64,000 bases of DNA from Pseudeuparius sepicola (Eukaryota; Arthropoda; Insecta; Coleoptera; Anthribidae), in contig OY987300.1 in the NCBI GenBank assembly GCA_963920635.1, positions 56,255,415-56,319,414 on the forward strand, given 5' to 3'. The translations under genes and the position numbers were made by a program. The notes beneath the pieces are model-generated. The model was not told the DNA's origin, ran no database searches, and saw only the letters and a program-made list of their open reading frames with translations. Positions within the stretch are counted from its first letter, which is position 1. Each line of letters begins with the position of its first letter. Shown here piece after piece: positions 35,240 through 46,174 of this stretch.

Positions 35240-35745
35240 AAGTGAGATTTGACATTCACACAGGTAGAGATAGATTGACATTCTTCATCATAGGCGTCCC
35301 AATTAGGGGGATCAAGGAGTTAAAAATACCCTAACTTTTTTTTGTGCGCTTTTTTCATGATTTCTTCCAGGTATATCACATACCAAATTTCAGAATTTTA
35401 ACTTTGCTCGTTGTGGAAATATTTAGAAAAAACCGAAACTTTCCATTTCGGGTACTATTAATAGCTCTCTTAGTAGGAACTTTTGAGGCCATGTTTATGG
35501 GAACTTTTTATTTTTTTTGTGTCGCAGGACGAGTTGGTAAATTATGGATAATAAATTCTAATACCCATTTTCAACAAGAGCATCTTTTTTCGTAGAAGGC
35601 CCTGAAATTTTATAATTTTTCAAAAATCTGGGAGAAGAGCACAGACAAAAAATTTGGGGTATTTTTAACCCCTTGACCCCCCCTATGGAACGCTTATGAT
35701 GAAGAATGTCAAACTATCTCTACCTCCGGTAAATCTTAAATGTCA
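35240..35745. mobile_element. Foldback element
   Basis: TGACATTCTTCATCATAGGCG (about 35276) is mirrored by CGCTTATGATGAAGAATGTC (about 35691), and GGTAGAGATAG by CTATCTCTACC. Inside, TAAAAATACCC pairs with GGGTATTTTTA. A direct repeat (35368-35553 against 35748-35848, sharing GGTATATCACATACC and TGGTAAATTATGG) straddles the right arm, so the element may have inserted into or duplicated an older repeat. Confidence 0.7.
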
Positions 35746-35747
35746 CA

Positions 35748-35850
35748 GGTATATCACATACCGAATTTCAGGATGTTTATAGGTACTTTTTTCATTTTTT
35801 TGGGTCGCAGAACGCGCTGGTAAATTATGGCTAATTTCGGGACACCCTGG
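35748..35850 (+). repeat. Direct repeat of the interior of 35240-35745
   Basis: AGGTATATCACATACCGAAT, GGGTCGCAGAACGCGC and TGGTAAATTATGGCTAAT match 35368-35553 in order with small gaps. It terminates in GGGACACCCTGG, a transposon-like end. Confidence 0.6.
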
Positions 35851-36259
35851 ATAGGTCCGTGGTTACGTGAACTTCCTAGGTATTTGTGCTTTTTACCCAC
35901 AATATTCGACATAATTATGTGCAGTTAATGCAAGTATCGATCGTAGAAATTCTAACCTCCCCAGTAAATCACTAAAAACTATTTTTTTATTTCATGAAAT
36001 GAAATATGTAAGTTTCGAAAAAAATCAATCAAATTTAACTATTTTTATTTTTATAGAGGTCTGAAATTTAGTTTAGCGGTGTAAAATTGAAAGGCACACA
36101 ACTTTTCTATACTTACATCATTTTTTTAAATGTAGAATTCAAAATTTCGAATTTCAACTAAAATTGTTTTTTACAGAAAGATTGTTAGTACCTGTAATTA
36201 TAAACAATAAAGGATGTTTTAGTGGCATGTCAGGTAAAGGATATCAATTGAAAAAATGC

Positions 36260-36333
36260 ACTTCAGCCGGGACTCGAACCCGGGACTCCTACTGTAGCCG
36301 TATAGGCACTTTAACCAACTAAGCTACCGGAGA
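36260..36333 (-). repeat. tRNA-like module, copy 1
   Basis: On the minus strand it has a tRNA-like D-arm (TAGCTTAGTTGG), a perfect B-box T-arm (GGGTTCGAGTCCCGG) and pairing acceptor ends. The anticodon arm carries a two-base insertion relative to copy 2, so it cannot fold canonically. Likely a SINE-type or transposon-captured tRNA pseudogene. Confidence 0.7.
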
Positions 36334-36421
36334 TACGGTTTCCATCGGCTAGGTGTTATTTGTTCCAATTGATATTAGTTAGTAGCGGTGAGACCAATAA
36401 CATCTAGCCCATGAAACCGTA

Positions 36422-36493
36422 TCTCCTGTAGCTTAGTTGGTTAAAGTGCCTACGGCTGTAGTAGGAGTCCCGGGTTCGAGTCCCGGCTGGAGT
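36422..36493 (+). repeat. tRNA-like module, copy 2 (best cloverleaf)
   Basis: All four arms can be drawn. The acceptor TCTCCTG pairs largely with CTGGAGT, the anticodon stem CCTAC with GTAGG around a 7-base loop GGCTGTA, and the T-arm CCGGG with CCCGG around TTCGAGT. The position-33 uridine that nearly all real tRNAs have is G here, so I do not call a functional tRNA or assign an amino acid. Internal A- and B-box promoter elements are present. Confidence 0.7.
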
Positions 36494-36769
36494 GCATTTT
36501 TTCAATTGATATCCTTTACCTGACATGCCACTAAAACATCCTTTGTTATTTATAATTACCAGTACTAACAATCTTTCCGTGTTTCATATTCTGGCTTGAT
36601 ATTGTAGGTTAGAATTTCCACGTTCGATACTTACATTTAGTCGCTAAATGTCGAATTTTGTGGGTTGATGAACAAATAGGAAGTTCACATAACCAACAAT
36701 CATGAATGGTTATCTCTACACTCTCTAACCCTTCCTAGTAGCTGTAGAAGACGCCGTATAGTCTTCTAC

Positions 36770-36955
36770 ACCTCACCGCTACTAACTGATATCAATTGGA
36801 ACAAATAACACCATAGGCGATGGAAACAGTATCTCCGGTAGCTTACTTGGTTAAAGTGCCTACGGCCACAGTAGGAGTCCCGGGTTCGAGTCCCGGCTGG
36901 AGTGCATTTTTTCAATTATTGATATCCTTTATCTGACATGCCACTATACGTTTAT
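36770..36955 (+). repeat. Third copy of the tRNA-like module with its flanks
   Basis: The tRNA-like core is 36832-36903 and differs from copy 2 in the anticodon loop (GGCCACA). The upstream sequence (GGAACAAATAACACC, GGCGATGGAAAC) and downstream sequence (GTGCATTTTTTCAATT, GACATGCCACTA) match the foldback arms, so the unit is larger than the tRNA alone, about 185 bases. Confidence 0.75.
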
Positions 36956-38183
36956 TATTAAAATTGTTTTTCTCGATTACAAGAGTCGTTTCGCCTATCC
37001 GGGAACACACTGGAGTTAAAAAATATATAAAAGAACAAAAAGTAATAGTTATCTTAACTATACAATGCCTTGCAATGGCCTTGTGTCCTCTTTTGCAAGT
37101 AAAATTTTTCGCTCGTTCACTTCTCCCTTAATATAATCAGTGGAATGTTCAAAGTAATGGAAAATTTGAAGTCAAAAGAACCCTAAATTCCGTCCTCGGG
37201 AGCCGAAGCAGTGGAAGTACTAGCCATTAGCTAGAGTGGCCAATTCTTGTATAAATGCGGGAGAAGACCCTGGGAACGCAAGAGCAAGATTTGTAGGAAA
37301 GGACCCGGAGAGGGCGCCGTTAGGGTTAGCATCTCGTTATGTAAAGTGTCTGTTTACCGACATAACTTACCAGCCCTGCCATTCTGGGTGGCATGCCGGG
37401 CCGGAACGATGACGCGGAACGGCCCCACCGCCGATTCTTACAAGCTCTTTTTAATCTTTTAACAGTCCTCGAGGTGATTTGGTAAATTGCCGCAAGAAAA
37501 GGGAGAAGGACTATAATACGTAATGCTCTAACGAATTTCGTTTTAGACAAATTGTAGGTTTAGATTCCCCGCCTGCAAACTTTTCCAGTTTTGGGAAAGG
37601 GATTGCGATTCCACTCTAAGAAAATCGAATTCAGCAAGTTGCGGGTAGGTCTTCAATAGATCATTACCTCAAGGTGGTATTTCTGTTTTAGGGTGGAATA
37701 TAATGACAACTAAGTATTTCTTCACTATAAGTACACACGATGCCCATGCGAAGTGTCACCCCTAAAGCTTTTTAATTGTTTGTGTTCGGAATGAAAGTTT
37801 TAGATACAAATTCTAGGGAATTTTATGCAATTTTCTGGGATAGCAAATACTTAGAATAACAAAGTTTTTTTCAATAACAGTGCGGTGATACCTGCTTGTC
37901 TGCATAGGTAATACTTTTTGGTGACTTAAAGGATATACTTTCCACATATGAAAATTTTAACAAAGTCCACAAAGCTTAGGGAGCCTGCATACATCATTAA
38001 AATTCACTTATTAACTTAGGTATATTATGGATATACAAAAAACGTAGAGTTCAGACAAGCACAAATATTGAGTGTATCATTGACAACAAAATAAAATTTT
38101 GGTTTGCCACTCATTTGCGAAACACCCTTATACAATTTCTCTCTATCTCAGAAAAGTGCAGAAAATTCCCGACAACTTTGTTA
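36956..38183. other. Intronic DNA with a GC-rich patch
   Basis: The patch at 37190-37445 is G/C-rich with TAGCCATTAGCTAGAGTGGCC-type motifs (Pho-like GCCAT cores) and overlapping ORFs on both strands without a recognisable domain. The rest is A/T-rich and featureless. An isolated match to the miR-iab-8 seed complement (ATACGTAA, 37516-37523) lies here. Confidence 0.35.
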
Positions 38184-39032
38184 CATATTTTTTATAGACC
38201 GGGGGATAGTGACAGATTTTTGGACGTGATTTTACTCAGAATGTCTTTTAAAGGGCATTATGTTGCGTATATTCTCACAATAATAAGGTATGAATCAGAA
38301 AGCCATCCTGGATTCTGAGTTTTCATTTTTTACAAAAAAATGGATTTTGGTATGATTTTAGTCAGGCTGCCATATCTGTTATAATGAAATTCAAAAAAGA
38401 AAATTCCCCGGAAAGCGTGGGCCCAAAGGGCTATTATTGTCACGTGAACTTGTATTTTAATAATTAATTTTTTCACGGTTTTGAACAGGCTGCCAATGAC
38501 AACTATGCAAGTTCTTGACATGAAACTGCTGAAAAAAGGATGGCATACCGTTTGCGCATGTCCCAATACAGTTTAAATTGAATGTTATTTAATCATTTAA
38601 ACGATTTATTCGATGTAAAGTGTACTTGTATGCCATCTTTTCTTCAGCAGTTTTATGACAAGAACGTACATACTTAAAATAGAAGTTGACGTGACAATAG
38701 TAGTCCTTTGGGTCCACGTTAACGGTATATCTATGGTTTTCCGATGACTTTTCTATTTTGAACTTCATTATAAAACACATGGCAGCCTGACTAAAATCAT
38801 TTCAAAACGCATATTGTTCGAATAAATGAAAACTCACTTTTTCATATGAAATATGAAGAACCCAGGATGATTCTCTGATTCATACCTTATTATTGTGAGA
38901 ATATACGCAACATAATGCCCTTTGAAAGGAATACTGAGTAAAATCACGTCCAAAAATCTGTCACCATAGAGAAATGAATAATATTCCTTTGTCTATGTCT
39001 GTCACTATCTACCGGTCTATAATATCCTTTTA
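38184..39032. mobile_element. Foldback element
   Basis: The left block TATAGACCGGGGGATAGTGA (about 38193) is mirrored by TCACTATCTACCGGTCTATA (about 39001). TTTTTGGACGTGATTTTACT and GAATATACGCAACATAATGC also have inverted partners. The inner parts pair TTCAGCAGTTT with AAACTGCTGAA. The arms differ by small insertions. Terminal repeats of the TA-CAGNGTG type are not obvious here. Confidence 0.75.
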
Positions 39033-39984
<952 letters not shown>

Positions 39985-40467
39985 GCGAATCCGGTCCACG
40001 GCTGACGTAAAACGTTTTTGTGTTTAGAACTGGTCGTGTGATTGGTTGGGTCCCGCGAGTTCAGTGACTTGAAACGTATTTTTTGACGTTCTGTTTATGC
40101 TTCGTTAACTTCTGTTTAATACTTCGTTGTACATAATTGTAGTGTGTTCGTGTTATTATTTTTATACTTAAAATAATTTTTATATAATTTTTTTGGTTGT
40201 ATCTATTGTCGATCAGAATCGTCTGATCTAAACTGTTTAGCGTGTTCAACGTGCCGTTTGTTGTGATTATTATTTTGTTATTAAGTTTGCATAAAAATGC
40301 CGCATGGTTACATTCATAGCGATTTTTTTGTCTGTTCTTCACGGTATTTTCACTTCCACATTGAAATCTGAGGCAGGTTTTAAAATATCTCGACTTAAGA
40401 ATATCAAATTAAAGCAATATACTTCAAACTTGAGTTTTTACCTAAAATGGCGTTGAAATGCATGTGC

Positions 40468-40473
40468 AATAAA
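40468..40473 (+). terminator. abd-A: Possible proximal poly(A) signal
   Basis: The first AATAAA after the stop codon (484 bases downstream) is in GCAATAAATC. If used it would give a short 3' UTR lacking both iab-8 seed sites. Confidence 0.35.
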
Positions 40474-40648
40474 TCTGCCTCCTATTTCTATTGTTATGGT
40501 TATGTTTCCTGATTTTTCACATTGTGCCAAGCTTTTCGAAATAATCCGCCATAACATTGAAATGTCTATTTTTTCAATAAAATACTACTTTTCCGTAAAA
40601 ATAGGGAAAAAACAAACACTGGCCGAGTATATTACTCTTAGTACTCTA

Positions 40649-40656
40649 ATACGTAA
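40649..40656 (+). promoter_or_regulatory. 8-mer match to the miR-iab-8-5p seed, site 1
   Basis: ATACGTAA is the exact complement of nucleotides 1-8 of Drosophila miR-iab-8-5p (seed recalled as UUACGUAU). This microRNA from the Abd-B/abd-A interval targets posterior Hox 3' UTRs in flies. The match is seen; targeting in this species is inference. Confidence 0.5.
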
Positions 40657-41123
40657 TTTGGTGTCAGGGTAGAAAATCCTATATGAAATAATAACTTAGT
40701 AGAATAAATAACAGAAAATTAAGTTTCTAAATAGTAATAAAAGTCTAGAACACTTGAAGAAAATACTTTAAAACAATATTCTATGCACAATCTCCTCTTT
40801 TTCTGTTAATTAATTATGCTTAAATCTATTTTCAATCGAAAATGCAAAATGTCCAAGTGACCAAAGAGTAAATACGTCCAAAAATCTTTTTACGGCTTCC
40901 ACTACTATTTTTCTCCACAAGTAAACCTGACTAGTATTATTATACTTAAAAAATCATCCTTATCGGAATTTGTAAGATAAGTTAAAAGAAAGAGAGGAGG
41001 GTTACTGTGTGTAGCCTAGATCAAATTCCTCGTCTTATCCTGTAAAATATTTTCTTAGATTCGATGTTGTTTTGTGAATACTATGTAATAGTTTGTTGGG
41101 CGCAAATGCCCCTCCACATTTAG

Positions 41124-41131
41124 ATACGTAA
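41124..41131 (+). promoter_or_regulatory. 8-mer match to the miR-iab-8-5p seed, site 2
   Basis: A second exact ATACGTAA lies 475 bases after the first. Two such octamers in 2.4 kb is more than base composition predicts (well under one expected). A 7-mer GTATACG matching the miR-iab-4-5p seed (nucleotides 2-8) follows at 41223-41229, though that heptamer also occurs several times elsewhere in the window. Confidence 0.5.
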
Positions 41132-41346
41132 AATTGTACAATATTTTCAAATGAAATGAAAATTGTAAATTTAAAAAGTTTAAATGTACATTTTCGTTTG
41201 GTTAATGTGTAAAAATATACATGTATACGCGATTGTTTTAATACTTGTATTAAATACGGAAACAAATTTTCTTTCATATTAATTCATAACTGCTTTCATT
41301 TCTTTATGATTGTACAAAGCGAATAATTATTGTTACATTCACATTT

Positions 41347-41354
41347 TGTATATA
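41347..41354 (+). promoter_or_regulatory. Pumilio-type element in the 3' UTR
   Basis: TGTATATA fits the PUF-family consensus TGTANATA. A single match of this kind is common in A/T-rich sequence, so it is weak evidence. Confidence 0.25.
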
Positions 41355-42348
41355 TTATTACATAGGGGCTACTTAGTCATATTATTCAAGCGAATTGGAC
41401 TGATTAATGCTTTTAAGAGAAAGAAGAATGCTTAAATCTAGTTGTAGATGAAACCAGTATATTATCTGTAGTACAACTATACCAGTAACTTGCCCGTGAA
41501 CTTGTTTAAAATATGTTTACTTATTTATTTTTTATTGCTTTGCTTGACAACATTCTTTCTCACTGAAAATCCGGCCTGCATGTGCGTAGTTGTTCGTTGG
41601 AATTGTTTTATATATTTTTTTGTGCGAGTTGTACTATTTTACGGATTTTTATGGGCCATAAAAGTTTGTAGAATAGTAAATCTCTTTTAGCCTGTGATAG
41701 AAATCCATGTTACTTCAACCAAATGGTTTTTTTAAAACACATTTCTGTTGATTATGCCGAGTTTGCATTGATTGATAGTTGAATTGAGCAGTTTATTTGG
41801 TTGGTTTATCGTTTGTTTAAATTCTTGAGGATTGTGCAATAATTCTTCTGTTAAGTTTTACATAAAAATTTTGTTTGTTTGTTGATATATCAACGTGCAA
41901 TCATTCGTTTCTTGTATGAAATGAATCAGAGCATGATTCTAGTACAAAATAAACATTTATTTTTAAAAAATCGGTGCAAGCTTGGCTCGAAATCGTTTTA
42001 TTGGTTGATTTTCCACCGATTAAAAAATTAGTACCATATCATTTAAGCACAACGCGAAACTAAATTACATTTAAAAAGTCTGTATGATTGTAATTTAACG
42101 TAATTTATAAAAAAAAGTGTTTATAACATCGTAAGTAGTGTTTAAGTGTAAATGTTTCGTAATTTGTATGACGTAATTTATTACGTTTTACTTCATACAT
42201 ACTCTCAAAGCCGAATTATGACTTAAATGTACTATAAACCATTTAAATGTAACGCTAGGGTATAGTGGTTACATTTGCTTTGATGCCATGTTTCTTATAA
42301 TAACTGTATAACCTTATTATATATGTATTGTACAGATTGTCTGAACTG

Positions 42349-42354
42349 AATAAA
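42349..42354 (+). terminator. abd-A: Likely distal poly(A) signal of abd-A
   Basis: AATAAA in CTGAATAAATATTTC is followed within 20 bases by a T/G-rich stretch (TTTCTTTGGAGATATTTC). It lies near the point where transposon-like and GC-richer DNA resumes. Confidence 0.5.
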
Positions 42355-42360
42355 TATTTC

Positions 42361-43102
42361 TTTGGAGATATTTCTATTATTTATAGGATTTTTTCAAATC
42401 TCAGTACATACATGTTCTAGCTTTTTCGTTTAATACCCATACCTGCTCATGAATAATAATAGATTTGAACATAATTATACTTAATATAAAATAGCGAATA
42501 CAAGGAACCGTTGCTATGTATTGACAGTTCGACTGTCACTTGCACCACACTCTCATCGCCTAGCAATAAATGACATTTGATTGAGAGAGACAAACCAGAT
42601 GACTTCCAAGAACTGGCGGAGTGGTATGTAGTCGATATTAACGCATACTTGCGGTGAAGGCGCGAAGACAGCAATCTCCAAATGCGGAGGAAGAGAACGA
42701 CCAAAAGCTGCGAATGTGAATGTATAATGAAAAAGTGAGCATAACAATATGTCGGAGGCATATAACACGCATTTCGCCGGTTTCCCTTTCCCTTTTACTA
42801 CATAATAAGGCCCTTTACGGAGCCTGTATGGGTCGTGCGGATAGCAGTAGGCTGCGGGATACGTCGTGGCGCGGCGAAATAGACCATGCCGGGAATAAAT
42901 TGATCAATTCAATAACCTCAATGTGCCAGTAAAGTTTCTGCCTCCGCTGTTATATTTATAAGCCGGGCCATTGCATCACCGCCGATGGCAACCCCACAAA
43001 CTTTTCGGAATGCTGCAGAAAGTCGATGCTACAACACGACTGACTGTATTTTCTTTGGAATGGGTTTTACCGAGAGGGATCTTACATTTTTACCCCGTTG
43101 AC
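42361..43102. other. Intergenic DNA just downstream of abd-A, candidate regulatory patch
   Basis: The part at 42780-43030 has balanced composition (GGCTGCGGGATACGTCGTGG, TTTATAAGCCGGGCCATTGC) and no transposon ends. ORFs on both strands overlap and show no domain. It could hold a regulatory element of abd-A or Ubx; nothing further can be supported. Confidence 0.3.
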
Positions 43103-43831
43103 CATGGGCGTACCCAGCTGCCCCCCCCTCTAGTACTGACTGCCATATTTGGGCCCTTCCTGCCTCCGATCTATTTAGCTGGTTAATTATGTGGCTATGC
43201 CTAAGTACTGTTGTATTTATGAAAATGTAGATGAAGTTAAATTTATAGCTACTTAAGTATTTCAAATTTTTCATTCAGAACTCATATTTTAGTCACGTTA
43301 CGAGTTATGATAATAAATGAGTTAATTTTTAAAAGTCGCGCACGCGCCACCGCACGATTCGTCGAACGAGGACGCGACGCCCGACAATTACCACACTCCT
43401 TCCACCGTCTGTGTGGCAGGTCTTTATTTTTTGCTTTCGTTTTGACGCTACGGACCAGAAACTAAAATGTAGATCGTTGTTGCCAATAATGACAAACTTT
43501 TAATAAAAAGTCATTCGGAAATGTATTTTTTGTATAAAGAAGACAATATTTAATAATTAAGCTTCTCTTACTACTAAACTGCGGAAGAAAATAACACTAT
43601 AAATATCCAGATTTATAATGTTTTTATTTCTATTCAACTTTACAACTTATTACTTATTATCATCACGTGAGTGAAAGAATTGTTTCTTCGGCAAAAAATT
43701 CAACGATTTGTATGCACTAAACCGGTCTAAAAAGTTATAAAACGGCGAAAACCAAAAATTTGTCAAAAAATTTGTGTGTGTGTGTGTGTATTTGCCCCCC
43801 TTGAGCCAAAAGCCGGGTAGGTACGCCCATG
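43103..43831. mobile_element. hAT-like MITE with 8-bp target duplication
   Basis: The ends CATGGGCGTACCCAGC and GGGTAGGTACGCCCATG are inverted repeats with a small mismatch, each next to a C- or G-rich run. The flanks CCGTTGAC (43095-43102) and CTGTTGAC (43832-43839) differ at one of eight bases, as expected of an ageing hAT-type target duplication. The 729-base interior includes a GC-rich patch and a (GT)n run but no transposase. Confidence 0.85.
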
Positions 43832-44111
43832 CTGTTGACTCTAGTTAATTTCATTTAATGACAAAATCGATCGACTCATGGTTTGAGTTTGGACGGAAAT
43901 ATTGAGAAAATATTTTTTCTGCATGTAGGTATAAACTATTTTCACCGTTTATCAAAATATCCATTTAGCCACAATTATACACGCAGAAAAAATATACTGC
44001 CCAACTCGATTGGAATGTCCATATCGCCCTTAAACGTTGAGTACTGCTCCTAAGGCATTGTGCACAACATATTCACACACATACACACCCCCTACAAAAT
44101 ACTACTATATA
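43832..44111. other. Short intergenic spacer
   Basis: 280 bases of plain sequence between two transposons. Nothing recognised. Confidence 0.5.
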
Positions 44112-44251
44112 CAGGGTATTTCATACAAACTTGACATAACTTCTGGAGCATACAGATATTTAAAAAATAAATATAAAATTCTTATTGACTATGTGTCTAT
44201 CGTATTTAGTTTCTTAGAATATTGACCGTATCTCCTACTTTATACTAGGTA

Positions 44252-44668
44252 CAGGGTGTTCCCGTATATTTTGACCCACCCCTAGAGCCTTTATTTTTCG
44301 AGTTAGAAAAAATTACTTAAATGAAAGTTGTAGGGTTTTTTCTGAACCACTAGGATCTGTTACTAGATAAAACAAATGAGCGTCGCAAATTTATGAAAAA
44401 ATATAAACTTACCTTTTTTAATGGAACACCCAGTATATTTGTGGATTTTTGAATTGCACGCATTTTTCCGATTCCAACAATATAAATATGTTATATGTTT
44501 GCTCTAAGCATTCGCATGATATTCCAAATTGCAGATAAATACGATCTTTATATTTAATCAAGGTTGCCATAATACACCTTGATACCCTACAACTTTCATT
44601 TAAGTAATTTTTTCTAACTCGAAAAATAAAGGTTCTAGGGGTGGGTCAAAATATACGGGAACACCCTG
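44252..44668. mobile_element. Foldback MITE with TA duplication, nested
   Basis: CAGGGTGTTCCCGTATATTT and AAATATACGGGAACACCCTG form perfect 20-base inverted ends around a 417-base palindrome sharing GACCCACCCCTAG, TTTCGAGTTAGAAAAAATTA and ACTTTCATTTAAGT-type blocks. Flanking AGGTA and TACATTA collapse to AGGTACATTA, exactly the undisturbed sequence in the other arm of the host (complement near 45010), which shows a TA target duplication. Confidence 0.92.
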
Positions 44669-45049
44669 TACATTACAGAAATTTGGCACTGCTGTGTTTT
44701 TCTAGGTATCTCACAGAGGGCACCACTTACACTATTTTCGGGACGTGTTTTTACTCGTAACTTTTTTGAGGTTATATTTTTGATTTTGCAAGAAAGCGGT
44801 AGGTGAACATTTTATGTTTCGAATATTGGAGTTAACTGGTGTTTTGGAGCACGTTTTGAAAATTTCTACGCAAACGGTTGATTTTATCGTTATTAAAAAC
44901 ACGACCCAAAAATAATTCAAGTGGAGCCCTCTGTGAGATACGTGGAAATTGACATTTTCAGCTTATTGTCATCCTCAAAAACACAGCGAGGCCAAATTTC
45001 AATAATGTACCTTAGTATAAAGTAGAAGGTACGGCCAATAATCAATTTT

Positions 45050-45382
45050 AAATAAATTAAAAGTAAAAAAATATTTTTAAAAAAAGCTTTTATTTAAATG
45101 CGCTAAAAAGAATAAAATAATCTTTTCTTTTAAAACTTTTACTATCAACTTATAACGTCATTCCACAATTTATATGATATAAAAGCTTGTCGCGAGATTT
45201 AAGTAGTGGTATTTACTTAGTTTGAAAACTTAAATCTCGCGACAAGCTTTTATATCATATAAATTGTGGAATGACGTTATAAGTTGATAGTAAAAGTTTT
45301 AAAAGAAAAGATTATTTTATTCTTTTTAGCGCATTTAAATAAAAGCTTTTTTTAAAAATATTTTTTTACTTTTAATTTATTT
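45050..45382. repeat. Perfect palindrome with 154-bp arms
   Basis: The left arm 45050-45203 and right arm 45228-45382 appear fully complementary, around a 24-base spacer containing AGTGGTATTTACTTAGTTTG. The outer ends are AATAAATTAAAAGTAAAAAA and its complement. Perfect identity is unlike the eroded palindromes around it, so it is either very recent or an assembly or template-switch product. Confidence 0.92.
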
Positions 45383-45975
45383 TGTAATTTTTAGTTTGGC
45401 CAGGTGTCTGAGTCTATTCATCTCAGTTAACGCATCATTGTTGCAAGGTCGTTTGCCGGTTAGTTTAGAACAGTCTAGCTCTTCAATGAGGAGACCTTCT
45501 AATGACCATCTTGGGTGTTCCGCCATGTTGGATTTAGAATGACGTCACACATATAATCATGCATTGTCATCCAAATTAAACGTGTGTACAAAATTTCAGC
45601 TCGATCGGTTGAAATTTAACTAGTCCGCCATCTTGAGTGTTCCGCCATGTTGGATTTAGAATGACGTCACACATATAATCATGCATTGTCATCCAAATTA
45701 AACGTGTGTACAAAATTTCAGCTCGATCGGTTGAAATTTAACTAGTCCGCCATCTTGGGTGATCCGCCATGTTGGATTTAGAATGACGTCACACATATAA
45801 TCATGCATTGTCATCCAAATTAAACGTGTGTACAAAATTTCAGCTCGATCGGTTGAAGATATCTGCTTCAAAATTGAGTTGCAAGATTCCACCCGAACAA
45901 ATTACATACATACATACATACATACATACATTGCAAGTTAAATAAAAGCTTTTAAAAAGTAAACTTGGACGCCTC
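45383..45975 (+). mobile_element. Retroposon-like segment with tandem repeats and (CATA)n tail
   Basis: Downstream of the palindrome come GTCTGAGTCTATTCATCTC, three tandem 122-base units and a (CATA)n run (45903-45931), then TTGCAAGTTAAATAAAAGCT with an AATAAA-type signal. A microsatellite tail after a poly(A)-signal-like end is usual for non-LTR retrotransposon 3' ends, but no reverse transcriptase is seen. The segment interrupts the right arm of the host foldback. Confidence 0.5.
45505..45863 (+). repeat. Three tandem copies of a 122-bp unit
   Basis: The repeated anchor CGCCATGTTGGATTTAGAAT lies at 45521, 45643 and 45765. The units share ATGACGTCACACATATAATC, CATTGTCATCCAAATTAAAC and TTCAGCTCGATCGGTTGAA with only one or two changes. 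The third unit diverges after GGTTGAA. Confidence 0.95.
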
Positions 45976-46174
45976 CTATATCTAAGAAACTAAATACGAT
46001 AGACACATGGTCAATAAGAATTTTATTTTTATTTTTTCAGATTCTGCATAATCCAGAAGTTATGCCAGGATTTGCTGAAACACAATGTTTTTGTTGACTA
46101 GCGGGTAAAGAATAATGAAAAAAAAAAAACACTGTCCGTCAAAACAAATTATACTTAGCCGATGGCACCCGCAT

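Larger units (their letters stand above)
35862..36697. mobile_element. Foldback element carrying a tRNA-like domain in each arm
   Basis: The outer blocks GTGAACTTCCTA (35868) and TAGGAAGTTCAC (about 36678) pair, as do AAGTATCGATCGTAGAAATT and its complement at about 36612, and CTTTACCTGACATGCCACTA (36519) with its complement at 36218. Each arm has a tRNA-like module next to this conserved sequence, one on each strand (36260-36333 minus, 36422-36493 plus). The left arm has an extra ~200 bases. Confidence 0.75.
39985..42354 (+). other. abd-A: Probable 3' UTR of abd-A
   Basis: About 2.4 kb of A/T-rich sequence follows the stop codon without any of the transposon ends or palindromes that crowd the rest of the window, consistent with constraint as an untranslated region. 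It holds AATAAA at 40468, 40576, 40703, 41948 and 42349, allowing several transcript lengths. It also contains miRNA seed matches (40649-40656, 41124-41131, 41223-41229) and a Pumilio-type TGTATATA (41347-41354). The true end is not proven. Confidence 0.65.
44112..46085. mobile_element. Composite foldback element, TA-CAGGGTATTTC end
   Basis: The left arm starts CAGGGTATTTCATAC at 44112. Its blocks CATAACTTCTGG, AAATTCTTATTGAC and TGTGTCTATCGTATTTAGTT return inverted at 45985-46060. The sequence CTACTTTATACTAGGTAC and the following CAGAGGGCACCAC return inverted at about 44910-45030. The left arm is interrupted by a palindrome (44252-44668) and the right arm by a separate insertion (about 45048-45975). 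The right terminus is not clearly preserved. Confidence 0.75.

Noticed and set aside
36422..36493. Functional tRNA gene
   Set aside because: The loop lacks U33, the acceptor pairs imperfectly, and the module is repeated as part of a transposon-like unit.
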